DNA of 64,000 nt from Thiobacillus sp. 65-1059 (GCA_001897675.1 MKUE01000110.1:1-64000), one strand, 5' to 3'; positions 51,467 to 62,445 are shown, counted from the first letter of the stretch. A program made the numbers and translations. The notes: generated by a model from the letters alone, not told the origin.

Positions 51467-52548
51467 CTCAGTTTCAGACTCGAAAGGCCAATCAGCACCA
51501 GCATCATGCTGATGATCCAGAAACGCACCACCACCTGGTTTTCCTTCCAGCCCTTGAGCTCGTAGTGATGGTGGATCGGCGCCATGCGGAACACGCGCTT
51601 GCCGGTGAGCTTGAACGAGGCGACCTGCACCATCACCGACAGGGTTTCCGCCACGAACACGCCGCACATGATGAAGAGGATGATTTCCTGGCGCACGATG
51701 ACCGCGACCACGCCGAGCGCCGCCCCCAGCGCCAGCGCGCCGACGTCGCCCATGAAGACTTCGGCCGGGTAGGCGTTGAACCACAGGAAGGCGAGTCCCG
51801 CCCCCGCCATCGCGGCGCAGAAGATCGCCAGTTCGCCGGCGCCCGGCACGAACGGTACGCCGAGGTATTTGGAGAACACCGCGTTGCCGGCGACGTAGGC
51901 GAAGATCGCCAGCGCGCCGGCCACCATCACGGTCGGCAGGATCGCCAGGCCGTCGAGGCCGTCGGTGAGGTTGACCGCGTTGCTGGCGCCGACGATGACG
52001 AAGTAGGTAAGGGCGATGAAAGCCGCCGCCGGCAACGCCAGGGTGGCGTGCTTGAGGAAGGGAATGATGAGTTCGGTGTGCGCCGGCAGGCTGGCGGTTT
52101 GCCACAGGTAGGCCGCGACCGCGAGGCCGATCACCGACTGCCAGAAATACTTCCAGCGCGAAGGCAGGCCGCGCGAGTTCTTTTCGACCACCTTGCGCCA
52201 GTCGTCGACCCAGCCGATGACGCCGAAGCCGAGCAGGGTGAGCAATGCCACCCACACGTAGTCGTTCGACAGGTCCGCCCACAGCAGCGTGGTGACGGCG
52301 ACCGAGACCAGGATCAGCGCGCCGCCCATGGTCGGCGTGCCGGCCTTGACCAGGTGCGTCTGCGGGCCGTCGCTGCGCACCGACTGGCCGATCTTCAGCG
52401 CGGTGAGCTTGCGGATCACCGCCGGCCCGACGATGAAGGAAATCGTCAGCGCGGTGAGCGTGGCCAGCACCGCGCGCAGCGTCAGGTAATTGAAGACGTT
52501 GAAGGCACGGATATCCTGGCCGAGTTGTTGGAATAGCCAAAGCAGCAT
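51463..52548 (-). CDS. mraY: Phospho-N-acetylmuramoyl-pentapeptide-transferase
   Basis: [60 protein letters not shown]. Confidence 0.98.
   Translation of the reverse strand: MLLWLFQQLGQDIRAFNVFNYLTLRAVLATLTALTISFIVGPAVIRKLTALKIGQSVRSDGPQTHLVKAGTPTMGGALILVSVAVTTLLWADLSNDYVWVALLTLLGFGVIGWVDDWRKVVEKNSRGLPSRWKYFWQSVIGLAVAAYLWQTASLPAHTELIIPFLKHATLALPAAAFIALTYFVIVGASNAVNLTDGLDGLAILPTVMVAGALAIFAYVAGNAVFSKYLGVPFVPGAGELAIFCAAMAGAGLAFLWFNAYPAEVFMGDVGALALGAALGVVAVIVRQEIILFIMCGVFVAETLSVMVQVASFKLTGKRVFRMAPIHHHYELKGWKENQVVVRFWIISMMLVLIGLSSLKLR
51464..51528. repeat. mraY 3'-end direct repeat, copy B (real mraY 3' end)
   Basis: 61/65 identical to 51306-51370. Confidence 0.88.
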
Positions 52549-52549
52549 G

Positions 52550-53959
52550 TCAGTGTCCTTGCCCCCGCGCGGGGGACATCAATGCCCCAGCCGTCTGGCC
52601 GTCGGGCGCTTCCGTAAAGCTTTTGACCACGCGCTCCATCTGCATGAAGCGCGACCCCTTCACCAGCACCGTGGTGTCGGGCGCAAGCTCGTTTTCGAGT
52701 TCGGCAAGCAATTCCTGGATGCGTTCGAAGTGCATCGCGCCGGCGCCGAATGCGACAGCGGTTTCTTTCGTCAACTCGCCCAGCGCCAGCAGCCTGTCCA
52801 CCCCTGCGGCGCGCGCGGCAAGGCCGATTTGCGCATGCATCGCCGCGGCGTCGCTGCCGAGTTCGCCCATGTCGCCCAGCACCAGCAGCTTCCTGCCGGG
52901 CTGCTGCGCCAGCACCGCCAGCGCGGCCCTGACCGAATCGGGGTTGGCGTTGTAGGTGTCGTCGATGAAGGTGCTGCCATGCAGCGCGGCCGTTCTTTGC
53001 AGACGGCCCTTGACGCCGCCGAAGCCGGCCAGGCCGGCGACGATGCTGCGGTGGCTGACGTCGAGCGCGAAGGCGGCGGCGGCGGCGGCAAGCGCGTTCA
53101 TCGCGTTGTGCTCGCCCGGCACCTGCAGTTCCACCTCGAGCTCGGCATTCGGCAAGACGATGGTCAACATCGAGCCGAATCCGCCGGGCCGATAGCGGCC
53201 ATGGATCGCCGCCGCCGGGGTCAGGCCGAAATCCAGCATGCAGCGGCGCGCATTGAGTTCGCGCCACATTCCGGCATACGCGCTGTCGGCGTTGAACACC
53301 GCGATGCCCGCATCGGTCAGGCCGGCGAAGATTTCGCCCTTGGCGCGCGCAATATTCTCAAGCGATCCGAGCAAGCCGATATGCGCCGCGAGCGCGTTGT
53401 TGAGCACCGCCACGTCCGGCCGCGCCAGATGCGTCAGATAATCGATTTCGCCGGCGTGGTTCATGCCCATTTCGAGCACCGCGAACTGGTGCGTCTCGCG
53501 CAGGCGCAGCAGCATCAGCGGCAGCCCGATGTCGTTGTTGAGGTTGCCTTCGGTATTGAGCACCGCCGCATCCGACCCCGCTTCCGCCCGCAGGATCGCC
53601 GCCAGCATTTCCTTGACGGTGGTTTTGCCGTTGCTGCCGGTGATCGCCACCACCGGCAGCCTGAAACGTGCGCGCCAGGCGGCGGCCAGTTTGCCAAGGG
53701 CGAGGCGGGTGTCGTCGACGCGGATGGCCGTTGCGATTTCCGGCGCCTGCGCGCGGTCGAGCACCACGCCGGCGGCGCCTTGCTGCAGCGCCTGCGCAGC
53801 GAAGGCGCCGCCGTCGAACCTTTCGCCGCGCAAGGCGATGAAGAGGTCGCCCGGCTGGATCGCCCGACTGTCGGTGGAGACGCGCAGCACCTCGGCGTCC
53901 GCGCCGGCAAACGGCACCTCGAGCATGGCCGCGGCCTCGGACAAACGCATCATGCTCAT
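52550..53959 (-). CDS. murF: UDP-N-acetylmuramoyl-tripeptide--D-alanyl-D-alanine ligase
   Basis: [53 protein letters not shown]. Confidence 0.96.
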   Translation of the reverse strand: MSMMRLSEAAAMLEVPFAGADAEVLRVSTDSRAIQPGDLFIALRGERFDGGAFAAQALQQGAAGVVLDRAQAPEIATAIRVDDTRLALGKLAAAWRARFRLPVVAITGSNGKTTVKEMLAAILRAEAGSDAAVLNTEGNLNNDIGLPLMLLRLRETHQFAVLEMGMNHAGEIDYLTHLARPDVAVLNNALAAHIGLLGSLENIARAKGEIFAGLTDAGIAVFNADSAYAGMWRELNARRCMLDFGLTPAAAIHGRYRPGGFGSMLTIVLPNAELEVELQVPGEHNAMNALAAAAAAFALDVSHRSIVAGLAGFGGVKGRLQRTAALHGSTFIDDTYNANPDSVRAALAVLAQQPGRKLLVLGDMGELGSDAAAMHAQIGLAARAAGVDRLLALGELTKETAVAFGAGAMHFERIQELLAELENELAPDTTVLVKGSRFMQMERVVKSFTEAPDGQTAGALMSPARGQGH

Positions 53960-55491
53960 GTCCATGCCTCCAGCGCCTTCTTCGCCACCGCGACATCGGA
54001 GAACGGCAGCCGTTCGCCGCCCGTTTCCTGGTAGTCCTCGTGGCCCTTGCCGGCGATCAGCACCACGTCGCCCTGATGCGCACCGCCGATAGCCTCGAAG
54101 ATGGCGCGCGCGCGATCCGCCTCGACGTGCGGCTTGCCGCTCGTGCCGGCGAGGATGTCGTCGATGATGTGGCGTGGATCTTCGTTGCGCGGGTTGTCGC
54201 TGGTGACCCAGACCTCGTCCGCGCCGTGGGTGGCCGCCTGCCCCATCAATGGACGCTTGCCCTTGTCGCGGTTGCCGCCGCAGCCGAAGACGCAGATGAC
54301 GCGGCCGCCGCCGACGATTTCGCGCAGGGTGGCCAGCACCTTTTCCAGCGCATCGGGGGTGTGGGCGTAATCCACCACCACCAGCGGATGCGCGTTGCCG
54401 CCGAACGCCTGCATCCGCCCCGGCGGCGGCGCGATGTGCGCCAGCGCCCGGCAGGCGTCGTCCAGCTTCACCTCCGACACCAGCAGGGCGGCGAGCGCGG
54501 CCAGCAGGTTGGCGGCGTTGAAGCGGCCCAGCAGCGGCACGTCGAGTTCGGCATCGCCCCAGTCGGTGTGCACGCGCAGATGCAGGCCGCTTTGCGACAG
54601 GCGCAGCTTTTCTCCCACCACGGCACCGCGCTGGAATCCGTAGCCGGCGACGCGCGACGGCCGCGTTTCGCTTTCCAGCTGCCGGCCGAAGGCATCGTCG
54701 ACATTCAATACGGCCCACTGCAGTCCCGGCCAGTTGAACAGGCGCGCCTTGGCATCGGCATAGCTGCCCATGTCGCCGTGGTAGTCGAGATGGTCGCGCG
54801 ACAGGTTGGTCAGCACCGCAACGTTGAAGCGGGTGCCATTGATCCGCCCTTGCGCGAGGCCGTGCGACGACACCTCCATCGCGCACCCCGCCGCGCCTTG
54901 CTGCCGGTAGAGCGCAAGGCGCTGCTGCAATTCGACGGCGTCGGGCGTGGTGTTGAGCGCCGGCGTGAGCGCGCCGGGCTGGTCTCCGACAGGGGGAAAG
55001 CCATTGCCGACGGTGCCGATGACGGCGGTTTTCCGCCCCAACTGCGACAATGCCTGCGCCACCCAGTGCGCCACCGAGGTTTTGCCGTTGGTGCCGGTGA
55101 CGCCGACCATATGCAGTGCGCGTGAAGGCTCGCCATAGATGTGGGCGGCGATTTCGCCGATACGGGTCTTCAGGTTGGGCACGCCCGCATTGGGGATGGC
55201 GAGCGCGGGGTCCCACTGGTAGTGGTCGGCCTCCCACAGCACGCCATCGACGCGCTGCGCCACCGCCTGCGCAATGAAGTCGCGGCCATCGCGGGTTTCG
55301 CCTGGATAGGCGGCGAACACCGTGCCTGGCACGGCCTTGCGGCTGTCGTTGACGAGCGCGTCGGCCGCGATGCCGAGCCGTTCCAGGATGTGCGGCACCG
55401 ATTCCCGGATTGCCCGGGACGCGGGCGAAGCCGGGGCGGGCTTGGCGCCTGCGCCCTTTGTGCGGCCCGTGTCCTTGAGGGTTCCTGCCAT
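53956..55491 (-). CDS. murE: UDP-N-acetylmuramoyl-L-alanyl-D-glutamate--2,6-diaminopimelate ligase
   Basis: VNDSRKAVPGTVFAAYPG, GVTGTNGKTSVAHWVAQAL, TSDNPRNEDPRHIIDDI (DNPR motif). Confidence 0.96.
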   Translation of the reverse strand: MAGTLKDTGRTKGAGAKPAPASPASRAIRESVPHILERLGIAADALVNDSRKAVPGTVFAAYPGETRDGRDFIAQAVAQRVDGVLWEADHYQWDPALAIPNAGVPNLKTRIGEIAAHIYGEPSRALHMVGVTGTNGKTSVAHWVAQALSQLGRKTAVIGTVGNGFPPVGDQPGALTPALNTTPDAVELQQRLALYRQQGAAGCAMEVSSHGLAQGRINGTRFNVAVLTNLSRDHLDYHGDMGSYADAKARLFNWPGLQWAVLNVDDAFGRQLESETRPSRVAGYGFQRGAVVGEKLRLSQSGLHLRVHTDWGDAELDVPLLGRFNAANLLAALAALLVSEVKLDDACRALAHIAPPPGRMQAFGGNAHPLVVVDYAHTPDALEKVLATLREIVGGGRVICVFGCGGNRDKGKRPLMGQAATHGADEVWVTSDNPRNEDPRHIIDDILAGTSGKPHVEADRARAIFEAIGGAHQGDVVLIAGKGHEDYQETGGERLPFSDVAVAKKALEAWT

Positions 55492-57230
55492 CACGCGCCC
55501 CCGCCCGCCCGCACCGCCACGGGCGCGCTCTGCGTCATCCGCGTCGCGGTTTCCGGAGCGTCGGGCGGCAATGCCAGCTGACGCAAGCTGGCTGCCATGA
55601 CCTGGGCGAACACCGGGCCGGCCACGCTGCCGCCGTAATACGTGCCGCCGGACGGCTCGTCGATTGCCACGCCGACGATGAGGCGCGGATTGGAGGCCGG
55701 CGCCATGCCGACGAAGGAAGACAGGTAACGGTCGGGCGCGTAGCGGCCGTCGACGATCTTGTGCGCGGTACCGGTCTTGCCCGCCACGCGATAACCCGGC
55801 ACCCGGGTGCGCGTCCCGGTGCCCCCCTCCTGGGTGACTGTTTCCATCATGGCGCGCACTTCGCGCGCCACCTCGGCGGAGAACACCCGCTCGCCGACGG
55901 TTTCCTGCGGCTCGCGCTTCAGGAACGACAGCGGCATCACTTCGCCATCGTTGGCGAATGCCATGTAGGCGCGGGTCAACTGCAGCAGGCTCACCGAGAG
56001 GCCGTAGCCATAGGCCATGGTGGCGTGCTCGACCGGCTTCCAGGTGCCGGCGTCGCGCAGCCGGCCGGCGGTTTCGCCGGGAAAGCCCGAGCCCGGCAGC
56101 TGGCCGAAGCCGGCGCGGTGCAATACCGCCCAGTATTGCTGCGGCGTCAGCATCATCGCCATTTTGGCTGCGCCGACGTTGCTCGATTTCTGGATGATCT
56201 CGGTCACCGTCATCTGCGGGCGCGGATGCTCGTCGCGCACCAGCTTGGTGCCGACGCGCCAGGTTTGCGGCGTGTCGATCACGCTGTCCGGGTGGAACAG
56301 GCCGCGCTCCAGCACCGCCGCCGCGACGAACGGCTTGATGGTGGAGCCGGGCTCGAAGGTGTCGATCACCGCACGGTTGCGCATCGGCCCCGGCTGGTAA
56401 TTGCGGCGGTTGTTGGGATTGAAGATCGGCTGGTTGGCCAGCGCGAGAATTTCGCCGGTCTTGGCGTCGAGCACCACCACGCTGCCGCCCTTGGCCTTGT
56501 GGGTGGCGATGGCGGCGGCGAGTTCGCGGTGCGCCAGGTATTGAATCTTGAGATCGAGCGCCAGCGCCAGATTGCCGCCCATTTGCGCGGTCTTGATCGG
56601 CGCCAGATCGCGGATGGTGTTGCCGCGGCGGTCGCGCAGAATCTGGCGTTCGCCCGCGCGCCCCGCCAGCCAGTCCTGATAGGCGCGTTCAACGCCCTCC
56701 TGCCCGAGGTCGTCCACATTGGTGAAGCCCACCACATGCGCGGCCACTTCGCCCGCCGGGTAGTAACGACGGAATTCGCGCCGCAGGTGCAGGCCGGGCA
56801 CCCCCATGGCGGCGATCTTGACCGCCTGTTCCGGCGTGACCGGGCGCTGCACGCTGAATTCACCGCGCGTCTTGCGCGTCAGCTTCTCCGCCAGCGCGGG
56901 CGCCGACAGGCCCAGCACCCTGGCCAGGTGCGCGTGCTGATCGACCGTCAGCCGGAGCTCGGCCGGGCGCGCCCACAGCGACTCGACCGGCGTGCTGATC
57001 GCCAGCAGCTGACCGTGACGGTCGGACACCTGGCCGCGGTGCGCGGGCAGGGTGAGGTTGCGGTTGGCCACCGCGTCGCCCTTGCCCTGCAGATAGTCGG
57101 TGTTCAAACCCTGCAAATAAAGCGCGCGTCCCGCCACCAGCACCAGCCCGGTGAGCAGCAGTCCGCCCACGGTCGCCATGCGCCAAGGCGCGAGGTTGAG
57201 CTTGAGCAGCTTGCGCGAATGGTAATTCAT
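55491..57230 (-). CDS. ftsI: Peptidoglycan D,D-transpeptidase FtsI (PBP3)
   Basis: TFEPGSTIKPFVAAAVL, KSSNVGAAKMAM, AGKTGTAHKIVDG. Confidence 0.97.
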   Translation of the reverse strand: MNYHSRKLLKLNLAPWRMATVGGLLLTGLVLVAGRALYLQGLNTDYLQGKGDAVANRNLTLPAHRGQVSDRHGQLLAISTPVESLWARPAELRLTVDQHAHLARVLGLSAPALAEKLTRKTRGEFSVQRPVTPEQAVKIAAMGVPGLHLRREFRRYYPAGEVAAHVVGFTNVDDLGQEGVERAYQDWLAGRAGERQILRDRRGNTIRDLAPIKTAQMGGNLALALDLKIQYLAHRELAAAIATHKAKGGSVVVLDAKTGEILALANQPIFNPNNRRNYQPGPMRNRAVIDTFEPGSTIKPFVAAAVLERGLFHPDSVIDTPQTWRVGTKLVRDEHPRPQMTVTEIIQKSSNVGAAKMAMMLTPQQYWAVLHRAGFGQLPGSGFPGETAGRLRDAGTWKPVEHATMAYGYGLSVSLLQLTRAYMAFANDGEVMPLSFLKREPQETVGERVFSAEVAREVRAMMETVTQEGGTGTRTRVPGYRVAGKTGTAHKIVDGRYAPDRYLSSFVGMAPASNPRLIVGVAIDEPSGGTYYGGSVAGPVFAQVMAASLRQLALPPDAPETATRMTQSAPVAVRAGGGA

Positions 57231-57499
57231 GGTGCGCCCACCAGCGTTTCGACGCGCACCCGTTCCGGCGGCGGCGCCACCAGGCCGAGCTGGGTGCGCG
57301 CGAGCGCGTCCACCCGCGCCGGATTGGCCCAGGTGCTCTGCTCCAGCTGCAGTTTCCCCCACTGCTCGTCGAGCACGCGCGCCTCTTTTTTCAAGCGTTC
57401 CAGTTCCACAAAATAGGTACGCGCACGGTGCTGCGCCTGGATCACGGCCAGCGCGCACGCCACCAGCACCAGCGCCAGGACGATATCGAGACGGCTCAT
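57227..57499 (-). CDS. ftsL: Cell division protein FtsL
   Basis: [74 protein letters not shown]; position in dcw. Confidence 0.93.
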   Translation of the reverse strand: MSRLDIVLALVLVACALAVIQAQHRARTYFVELERLKKEARVLDEQWGKLQLEQSTWANPARVDALARTQLGLVAPPPERVRVETLVGAP

Positions 57500-58431
57500 G
57501 CCACCCCGCCCATGCGTTCCGCCACCCGCAACACGGCACTGCGTGCCCGCGGATTGGCCTCCACCTCGGCGGCGGTCGCGTGCTGGGCACGGCCCACCCG
57601 CTGCAGGCGGCCCGGTTTCAGCATCGCAGCCGGGATCGGCAGGCGGCGCGGCGCCTGTTCCCCCTGCGCCTCGTCGCGCATGAAGCGTTTGACGATGCGA
57701 TCTTCCAGCGAATGAAAGCTGATCACCGCGAGCCGTCCGCCGGGCCGCAGCCTGTCCACGCATTGCGGCAGCACGGCGCTCAGCTCTTCCAGTTCGCGGT
57801 TGAGATAAATCCGAATAGCCTGGAAGCTGCGGGTCGCCGGATGCTGCCCCGGTTCGCGCCGCCTGACCGCTGCGGCGATGAGATTCGCCAGCTGCCCGGT
57901 GCTGCGGATGGCCTCTGTTTGCCGCGCCGCAACAAGCGCGCGCGCAATCGATTTAGCAAACCGCTCTTCCCCGTAGGTGCGGATGACTTCACTGATCTCT
58001 CCCTCTGCCGCCGTCGCCAGCCAGTCCGCCGCCGACATCCCGCTGCCCGGGTCCATGCGCATGTCGAGCGGCGCGTCGAAGCGGAAGCTGAATCCGCGCG
58101 CGGCGTCGTCGAGCTGCGGCGACGACACCCCGATATCCAGCAAAATCCCGTCCACCTGCGCCACGCCCAGCTCGTCCAGCACGGCACCCAAGCGCGAAAA
58201 CGCACGCTGCACCAGGGTCAGCCGCGCATCCCGCAGGGCCGCGCCGGCACGGATGGCGTCGGGGTCGCGGTCCAGCGCGATCAGGCGCCCGGCCGGCCCC
58301 AGCTGCGCCAGGATCAGCCGGCTGTGGCCGCCACGGCCGAAGGTGGCGTCGACGTACACGCCATCGGGCTTGATCCCCAGCGCCGCCACCGCCTCCTGTG
58401 CCAGCACCGGCACATGGGCGGGCTCAATCAC
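57496..58431 (-). CDS. rsmH: 16S rRNA (cytosine(1402)-N(4))-methyltransferase
   Basis: [55 protein letters not shown] start. Confidence 0.97.
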   Translation of the reverse strand: MIEPAHVPVLAQEAVAALGIKPDGVYVDATFGRGGHSRLILAQLGPAGRLIALDRDPDAIRAGAALRDARLTLVQRAFSRLGAVLDELGVAQVDGILLDIGVSSPQLDDAARGFSFRFDAPLDMRMDPGSGMSAADWLATAAEGEISEVIRTYGEERFAKSIARALVAARQTEAIRSTGQLANLIAAAVRRREPGQHPATRSFQAIRIYLNRELEELSAVLPQCVDRLRPGGRLAVISFHSLEDRIVKRFMRDEAQGEQAPRRLPIPAAMLKPGRLQRVGRAQHATAAEVEANPRARSAVLRVAERMGGVA

Positions 58432-58874
58432 AACGTGAACCCCTCCAGTTCGGGCGGCAGCGCGTCGTCGCTGAAGGTCAGCGCCTGGGCCACCTGGGCC
58501 TCCCAGCGCGACTCGTTCCACAACTCCACCTTGCTGCCCTGGCCCACCATCACCACGTTCTTGTCCAGCTCGGCGAATTTGCGCAGCATCGGCGGCAGCA
58601 GCACGCGGCCGGCACCGTCCATGTCCATATCGTGCGCATAGCCGACGAGCAGCTGTTTGAGGCTGCGGGTGCGGGGATTGAAGTCGGACAGGCCGTTGAG
58701 CTTCTTCTCGATCGGCTCCCATTCGGGCAGGGGGTAGAGCAGCAGGCACTGGCCGGGGTCGGCGGTGATCACCACGCGCCCGCCGCCGTTCACCAGAAGG
58801 GCGTCGCGATAGCGCGCCGGCACCACGAGCCGGTTCTTGCTGTCCAGACAGACTGTTGCGACCCCCCGAAACAT
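58428..58874 (-). CDS. mraZ: Transcriptional regulator MraZ
   Basis: [66 protein letters not shown]. Confidence 0.97.
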   Translation of the reverse strand: MFRGVATVCLDSKNRLVVPARYRDALLVNGGGRVVITADPGQCLLLYPLPEWEPIEKKLNGLSDFNPRTRSLKQLLVGYAHDMDMDGAGRVLLPPMLRKFAELDKNVVMVGQGSKVELWNESRWEAQVAQALTFSDDALPPELEGFTL

Positions 58875-58920
58875 GCTCCCCCCGTTATTGAATTTTGGCC
58901 GTGTTTGGACGGGCGCATTC

Positions 58921-58955
58921 TCCCACAACTTCCCACCAATCACCACTTGCACCCA
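58921..58955 (-). promoter_or_regulatory. MraZ-binding repeat array
   Basis: Minus strand TGGGTGCAAGTGGTGATTGGTGGGAAGTTGTGGGA: four TGGNN boxes at exact 10-bp spacing. Confidence 0.8.
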
Positions 58956-58983
58956 CTATAGGGGATAGTTTTGGGGGGGTCAA
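58955..58983 (-). promoter_or_regulatory. dcw/mraZ sigma70-type promoter
   Basis: Minus strand TTGACC-17 bp-TATAGT directly upstream of the MraZ boxes. Confidence 0.78.
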
Positions 58984-58995
58984 GCCAAGGAACGC

Positions 58996-59029
58996 AAAAA
59001 AACCCCTATGCCTCAATGACTTAGGGGTG
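58996..59029 (-). terminator. Intrinsic terminator of rnpB transcript
   Basis: Minus strand ACCCCTA-agtcattgaggca-TAGGGGTTTTTTT. Confidence 0.82.
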
Positions 59030-59038
59030 GTTTTGGGT

Positions 59039-59047
59039 TGTGGATAA
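59039..59047 (-). promoter_or_regulatory. Consensus DnaA box
   Basis: Plus strand TGTGGATAA = TTATCCACA on minus. Confidence 0.5.
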
Positions 59048-59128
59048 GTTTCTGGAAAAACCGATGCTTAGCAGCTTGTTTTGTCATTACTTCGAGGACA
59101 AAACGCTAAGTAATTGAATTGCATGAAA

Positions 59129-59421
59129 AGTGGGAAAGTCGACCGATAAGCCGGGTTCTGTCGTGGACAACCATTCCTCTAGGCCGGCCATTGCTGACCG
59201 GCTCCAGCCACCTACCCGCAGACTCAGCGAGCCGCTTCATCGCCTGCCTATTTGGTGTTGCTCCGGATGGAGGTTACCGCGTTTCACCGTAACTTAATAC
59301 GCTCGTCTCTGTGGCCCTGTTCCTCGCCTCGCGGCGTCCGGCCGTTAGCCGGCATCCTGCTCTGTGGAGCCCGGACTTTCCTCTCCCACTTGCATGGCAG
59401 CGGTTGTCTGATCGGCTTTCC
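59129..59421 (-). ncRNA. rnpB: RNase P RNA (bacterial type A)
   Basis: GGGAAAGCCGATCAGACAACCGC...GAGAGGAAAGTCCGGGCTCC...CAGAACCCGGCTTATCGGTCGACTTTCCC; 5' and 3' ends pair (P1). Ends approximate. Confidence 0.95.
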
Positions 59422-59428
59422 CGTCGGG

Positions 59429-59434
59429 ATTATA
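59429..59434 (-). promoter_or_regulatory. rnpB -10 element
   Basis: TATAAT on the minus strand about 8 nt before the proposed rnpB 5' end. Confidence 0.65.
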
Positions 59435-59560
59435 AAGCCTTAGCTGGACCGAGGCTGCTGATTTGCTCACCCGCAGACGAGCCGGCCGACCGCCTCCCAT
59501 CAGCAGAGCCCTCGCGAGAAGACGGCTGCATTTCACGGGGCCGGGGTGGTGCCCGGTTTT

Positions 59561-60595
59561 TTATGCGGCGACGCGCCAGCGGATGGCCTCGCCCGCGCGC
59601 AGCGGCACCAGGCTTTCGCTGCCCAGCTTGAGGCGGGCCGGGGCGTCCCAGTTTTCGCGCCTGAGCGTGATGGTGCCGGTATTGCGCGGCAGGCCGTAGA
59701 AGTCGGCGCCGTGGAAACTGGCGAAGGCTTCGAGCTTGTCGAGCGCGCCGGCGTCCTCGAACGCTTCGGCGTACAGTTCGATGGCGGCATGCGCGGTATA
59801 GATGCCGGCGCAGCCGCAGGCGCTTTCCTTGGCGCCCACCGCATGCGGCGCGGAGTCGGTGCCGAGGAAGAAGCTGGGATTGCCGGAGGTGGCCGCGGCA
59901 ACCAGCGCCTGGCGGTGCTGTTCGCGCTTCAGCACCGGCAGGCAGTACAGGTGCGGGCGGATGCCGCCCTTGAACATGGCGTTGCGGTTGTACAGCAGGT
60001 GGTGCACGGTGACGGTGGCCGCGACGGTGGCCGGCGCGGCGGCGACGAACTCGGCGGCCTGGCGGGTGGTGATGTGCTCGAGCACGACTTTCAGCTTGGG
60101 GAAATCGCGCAGCAGGGGAATCAGATGGCGCTCGATGAACACCGCCTCGCGGTCGAACACGTCGACCTCGGGATCGACCACCTCGCCGTGCAGCAGGAGC
60201 GGCATGCCGGCTTCCTCCATCGCGGCGATCGCCTTGTAGGCGCGGGGCAGCTCGGTGACGCCGGAATCGGAATTGGTGGTCGCGCCGGCCGGATAATACT
60301 TCACCGCATGGAGGAAGCCGCTTGCCCGTGCGCGGCGGACTTCATCCGGCGTCGTGTTGTCGGTGAGATAGAGCGTCATCAGCGGCTCGAATGACGTCCC
60401 GTGTGCTGCGGCCAGCAAGCGCTCGCGGTAGGCGGCGGCATCGGCCACGCTGACCACCGGCGGCCTCAGGTTGGGCATGGCGATGGCGCGGCCGAATACG
60501 CGCGCGGTGTCGGGCAGCACGCTCTGCATGGCGGCGCCGTCGCGGAAGTGGATGTGCCAGTCGTCGGGGCGGGTGATCGTGAGGATGTCGGTCAT
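59561..60595 (-). CDS. pyrC: Dihydroorotase
   Basis: [67 protein letters not shown]. Confidence 0.97.
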   Translation of the reverse strand: MTDILTITRPDDWHIHFRDGAAMQSVLPDTARVFGRAIAMPNLRPPVVSVADAAAYRERLLAAAHGTSFEPLMTLYLTDNTTPDEVRRARASGFLHAVKYYPAGATTNSDSGVTELPRAYKAIAAMEEAGMPLLLHGEVVDPEVDVFDREAVFIERHLIPLLRDFPKLKVVLEHITTRQAAEFVAAAPATVAATVTVHHLLYNRNAMFKGGIRPHLYCLPVLKREQHRQALVAAATSGNPSFFLGTDSAPHAVGAKESACGCAGIYTAHAAIELYAEAFEDAGALDKLEAFASFHGADFYGLPRNTGTITLRRENWDAPARLKLGSESLVPLRAGEAIRWRVAA

Positions 60596-61470
60596 GCTTT
60601 GTCCTGCTCGTGCGGCTTCAGTGCCAGCGCCATTTTATAGAGTTCGGCCTTGCTGCGTCCGGTGATCTGCGCGGCGAGCTTGGCGGCGAGCGTGGGCGGC
60701 AGCGCGCCCTGCAGGATGTCGAGCACGCGCAGCGCTTCCGCATCGACCATCGCGGCGGCGGCCGCCGGCGGGTGCACGACGACGACGAATTCGCCGCGCA
60801 CGTGGTTGGGATCGGCGGCGAGCCAGGCGGGCGCCTCGGCCAGCGGCAGGGTGACGATGCTCTCGAATTTCTTGGTCAGCTCGCGCGCCAGCGTCGCCAG
60901 CCGGCCAGCGTCCAGCACCGCGGCCATGTCGGCCAGCGTTTCCTCGATGCGGTGCGGTGCCTCGTAAAACACCAGTGCGCACGGCAGCGCCGCCAGGGTT
61001 TGCAGTTGCGCACGGCGCGCCCCGGCCTTGGGCGGCAGGAATCCATGGAACAGCCACGACCCCGACTCCACCCCGGCGGCCGACAGCGCCGCGGTCACCG
61101 CGGCGGCGCCGGGGATCGGCACGACCCTCAGCCCCGCCGCGCGCACCGCCGCCACCAGCCGCGCGCCGGGATCGGACACCGCCGGCGTGCCGGCATCCGA
61201 CACATAGGCGACCGCATCGCCGCCCGCAATCCATGCGGCCACCTTGTCGGCGGCTGCGCGCTCGTTGTGTTCGCGGACCGAAACCAGCGGCTTGGCGATA
61301 TTGAAATGCGCCAGTAGCTGGCCGGACACACGGGTGTCCTCCGCCGCCACGCGGTCCACGCGCTGCAGGATGTCGAGCGCCCGCAGGGTGATGTCGCCAA
61401 GGTTGCCGATGGGCGTGGCGACCACATAAAGCGCGGGCAGCAGGGGGGTATGATGGGACGTTTCGTTCAT
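60592..61470 (-). CDS. rsmI: 16S rRNA (cytidine(1402)-2'-O)-methyltransferase
   Basis: [63 protein letters not shown]. Confidence 0.96.
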   Translation of the reverse strand: MNETSHHTPLLPALYVVATPIGNLGDITLRALDILQRVDRVAAEDTRVSGQLLAHFNIAKPLVSVREHNERAAADKVAAWIAGGDAVAYVSDAGTPAVSDPGARLVAAVRAAGLRVVPIPGAAAVTAALSAAGVESGSWLFHGFLPPKAGARRAQLQTLAALPCALVFYEAPHRIEETLADMAAVLDAGRLATLARELTKKFESIVTLPLAEAPAWLAADPNHVRGEFVVVVHPPAAAAAMVDAEALRVLDILQGALPPTLAAKLAAQITGRSKAELYKMALALKPHEQDKA

Positions 61471-61488
61471 GTGCCGCCATTGTCGCAG

Positions 61489-61839
61489 ATGTTGAAATCC
61501 CTGCTCGGGCAATCCGCCGAAGCGCGTGCCGAAGCCTTCCTGCAAACGCATGGACTGAAGCTGCTGGCACGCAACTGGCGCTGCCGCTTCGGCGAAATCG
61601 ATCTCGTCATGCAGGATGGCGCCACGCTGGTGTTCGTCGAAGTGCGGCTGCGCAGCCGCGCCGACTTCGGCGGGGCGGCCGCCAGCGTCACGGCGAACAA
61701 GCAGCGCAAACTGCTCGCCGCTGCGCGGCAGTACCTGGCCGCGCTGAAAACGCTGCCGCCGTGCCGCTTCGACGTGGTGGCGCTGTCAGGCGGCGCCCCG
61801 CCCGAGTGGATCATGAACGCATTCGACGATGTGGGATAA
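61489..61839 (+). CDS. YraN-family endonuclease-like protein
   Basis: AEARAEAFLQTHGLKLLARNWRCRFGEIDLVMQDGATLVFVEVRLRS. Confidence 0.92.
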   Translation: MLKSLLGQSAEARAEAFLQTHGLKLLARNWRCRFGEIDLVMQDGATLVFVEVRLRSRADFGGAAASVTANKQRKLLAAARQYLAALKTLPPCRFDVVALSGGAPPEWIMNAFDDVG

Positions 61840-61851
61840 TTCCAGCCGACC

Positions 61852-62445
61852 ATGCCTTTACACGACAGAATTCTCGGCCATTTCCAGGCCTCGGCGCAGA
61901 CCGCGCGGGAGGCTGCCGCGACGCTTGCGCCGGCGATCGAACAGGCCGCACGCCACATGGTGCATTGCCTCGCCCAGGGCGGGAAAATCCTCGCCTGCGG
62001 CAATGGCGGTTCGGCGGCGATTGCGCAGCGTTTCGCTGCCGCGATGATCAACCGTTTCGAACAGGAGCGCCCGGGGCTGGCGGCGATTGCGCTCACCGCC
62101 GACACGTCGACCTTGACGTCGGTCGCCAACGACTGCGCCTACGATCAGGTGTTTGCGCGGCAGGTGAAAGCGCTGGGGCAGCCGGGCGACCTGCTGCTGG
62201 CGGTCTCGGCCAGCGGCAACTCGCCCAGCGTATTGCAGGCGCTGGCCGCCGCGCGTACGCGCAGCATGCCGGTCATCGCCTTGACCGGCCGCAGCGGCGG
62301 CGGCCTGGCGGAACAAATGCAGGACGACGACGTCTTCCTGTGCGTGCCTGCAGAATCCACGGCGCGCATTCAGGAAATCCATCTGCTGTCCATCCATTGC
62401 CTGTGCGATGCGGTGGACAGCGTTTTACTAGGAGTCGAGGAATGA
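61852..62445 (+). CDS. SIS-domain phosphoheptose isomerase / DiaA-like protein
   Basis: GGKILACGNGGSAAIAQRFAAAMINRFEQERPGLAAIALTADTSTLTSVANDCAYDQVFARQ, SASGNSPSVLQAL. Confidence 0.9.
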   Translation: MPLHDRILGHFQASAQTAREAAATLAPAIEQAARHMVHCLAQGGKILACGNGGSAAIAQRFAAAMINRFEQERPGLAAIALTADTSTLTSVANDCAYDQVFARQVKALGQPGDLLLAVSASGNSPSVLQALAAARTRSMPVIALTGRSGGGLAEQMQDDDVFLCVPAESTARIQEIHLLSIHCLCDAVDSVLLGVEE

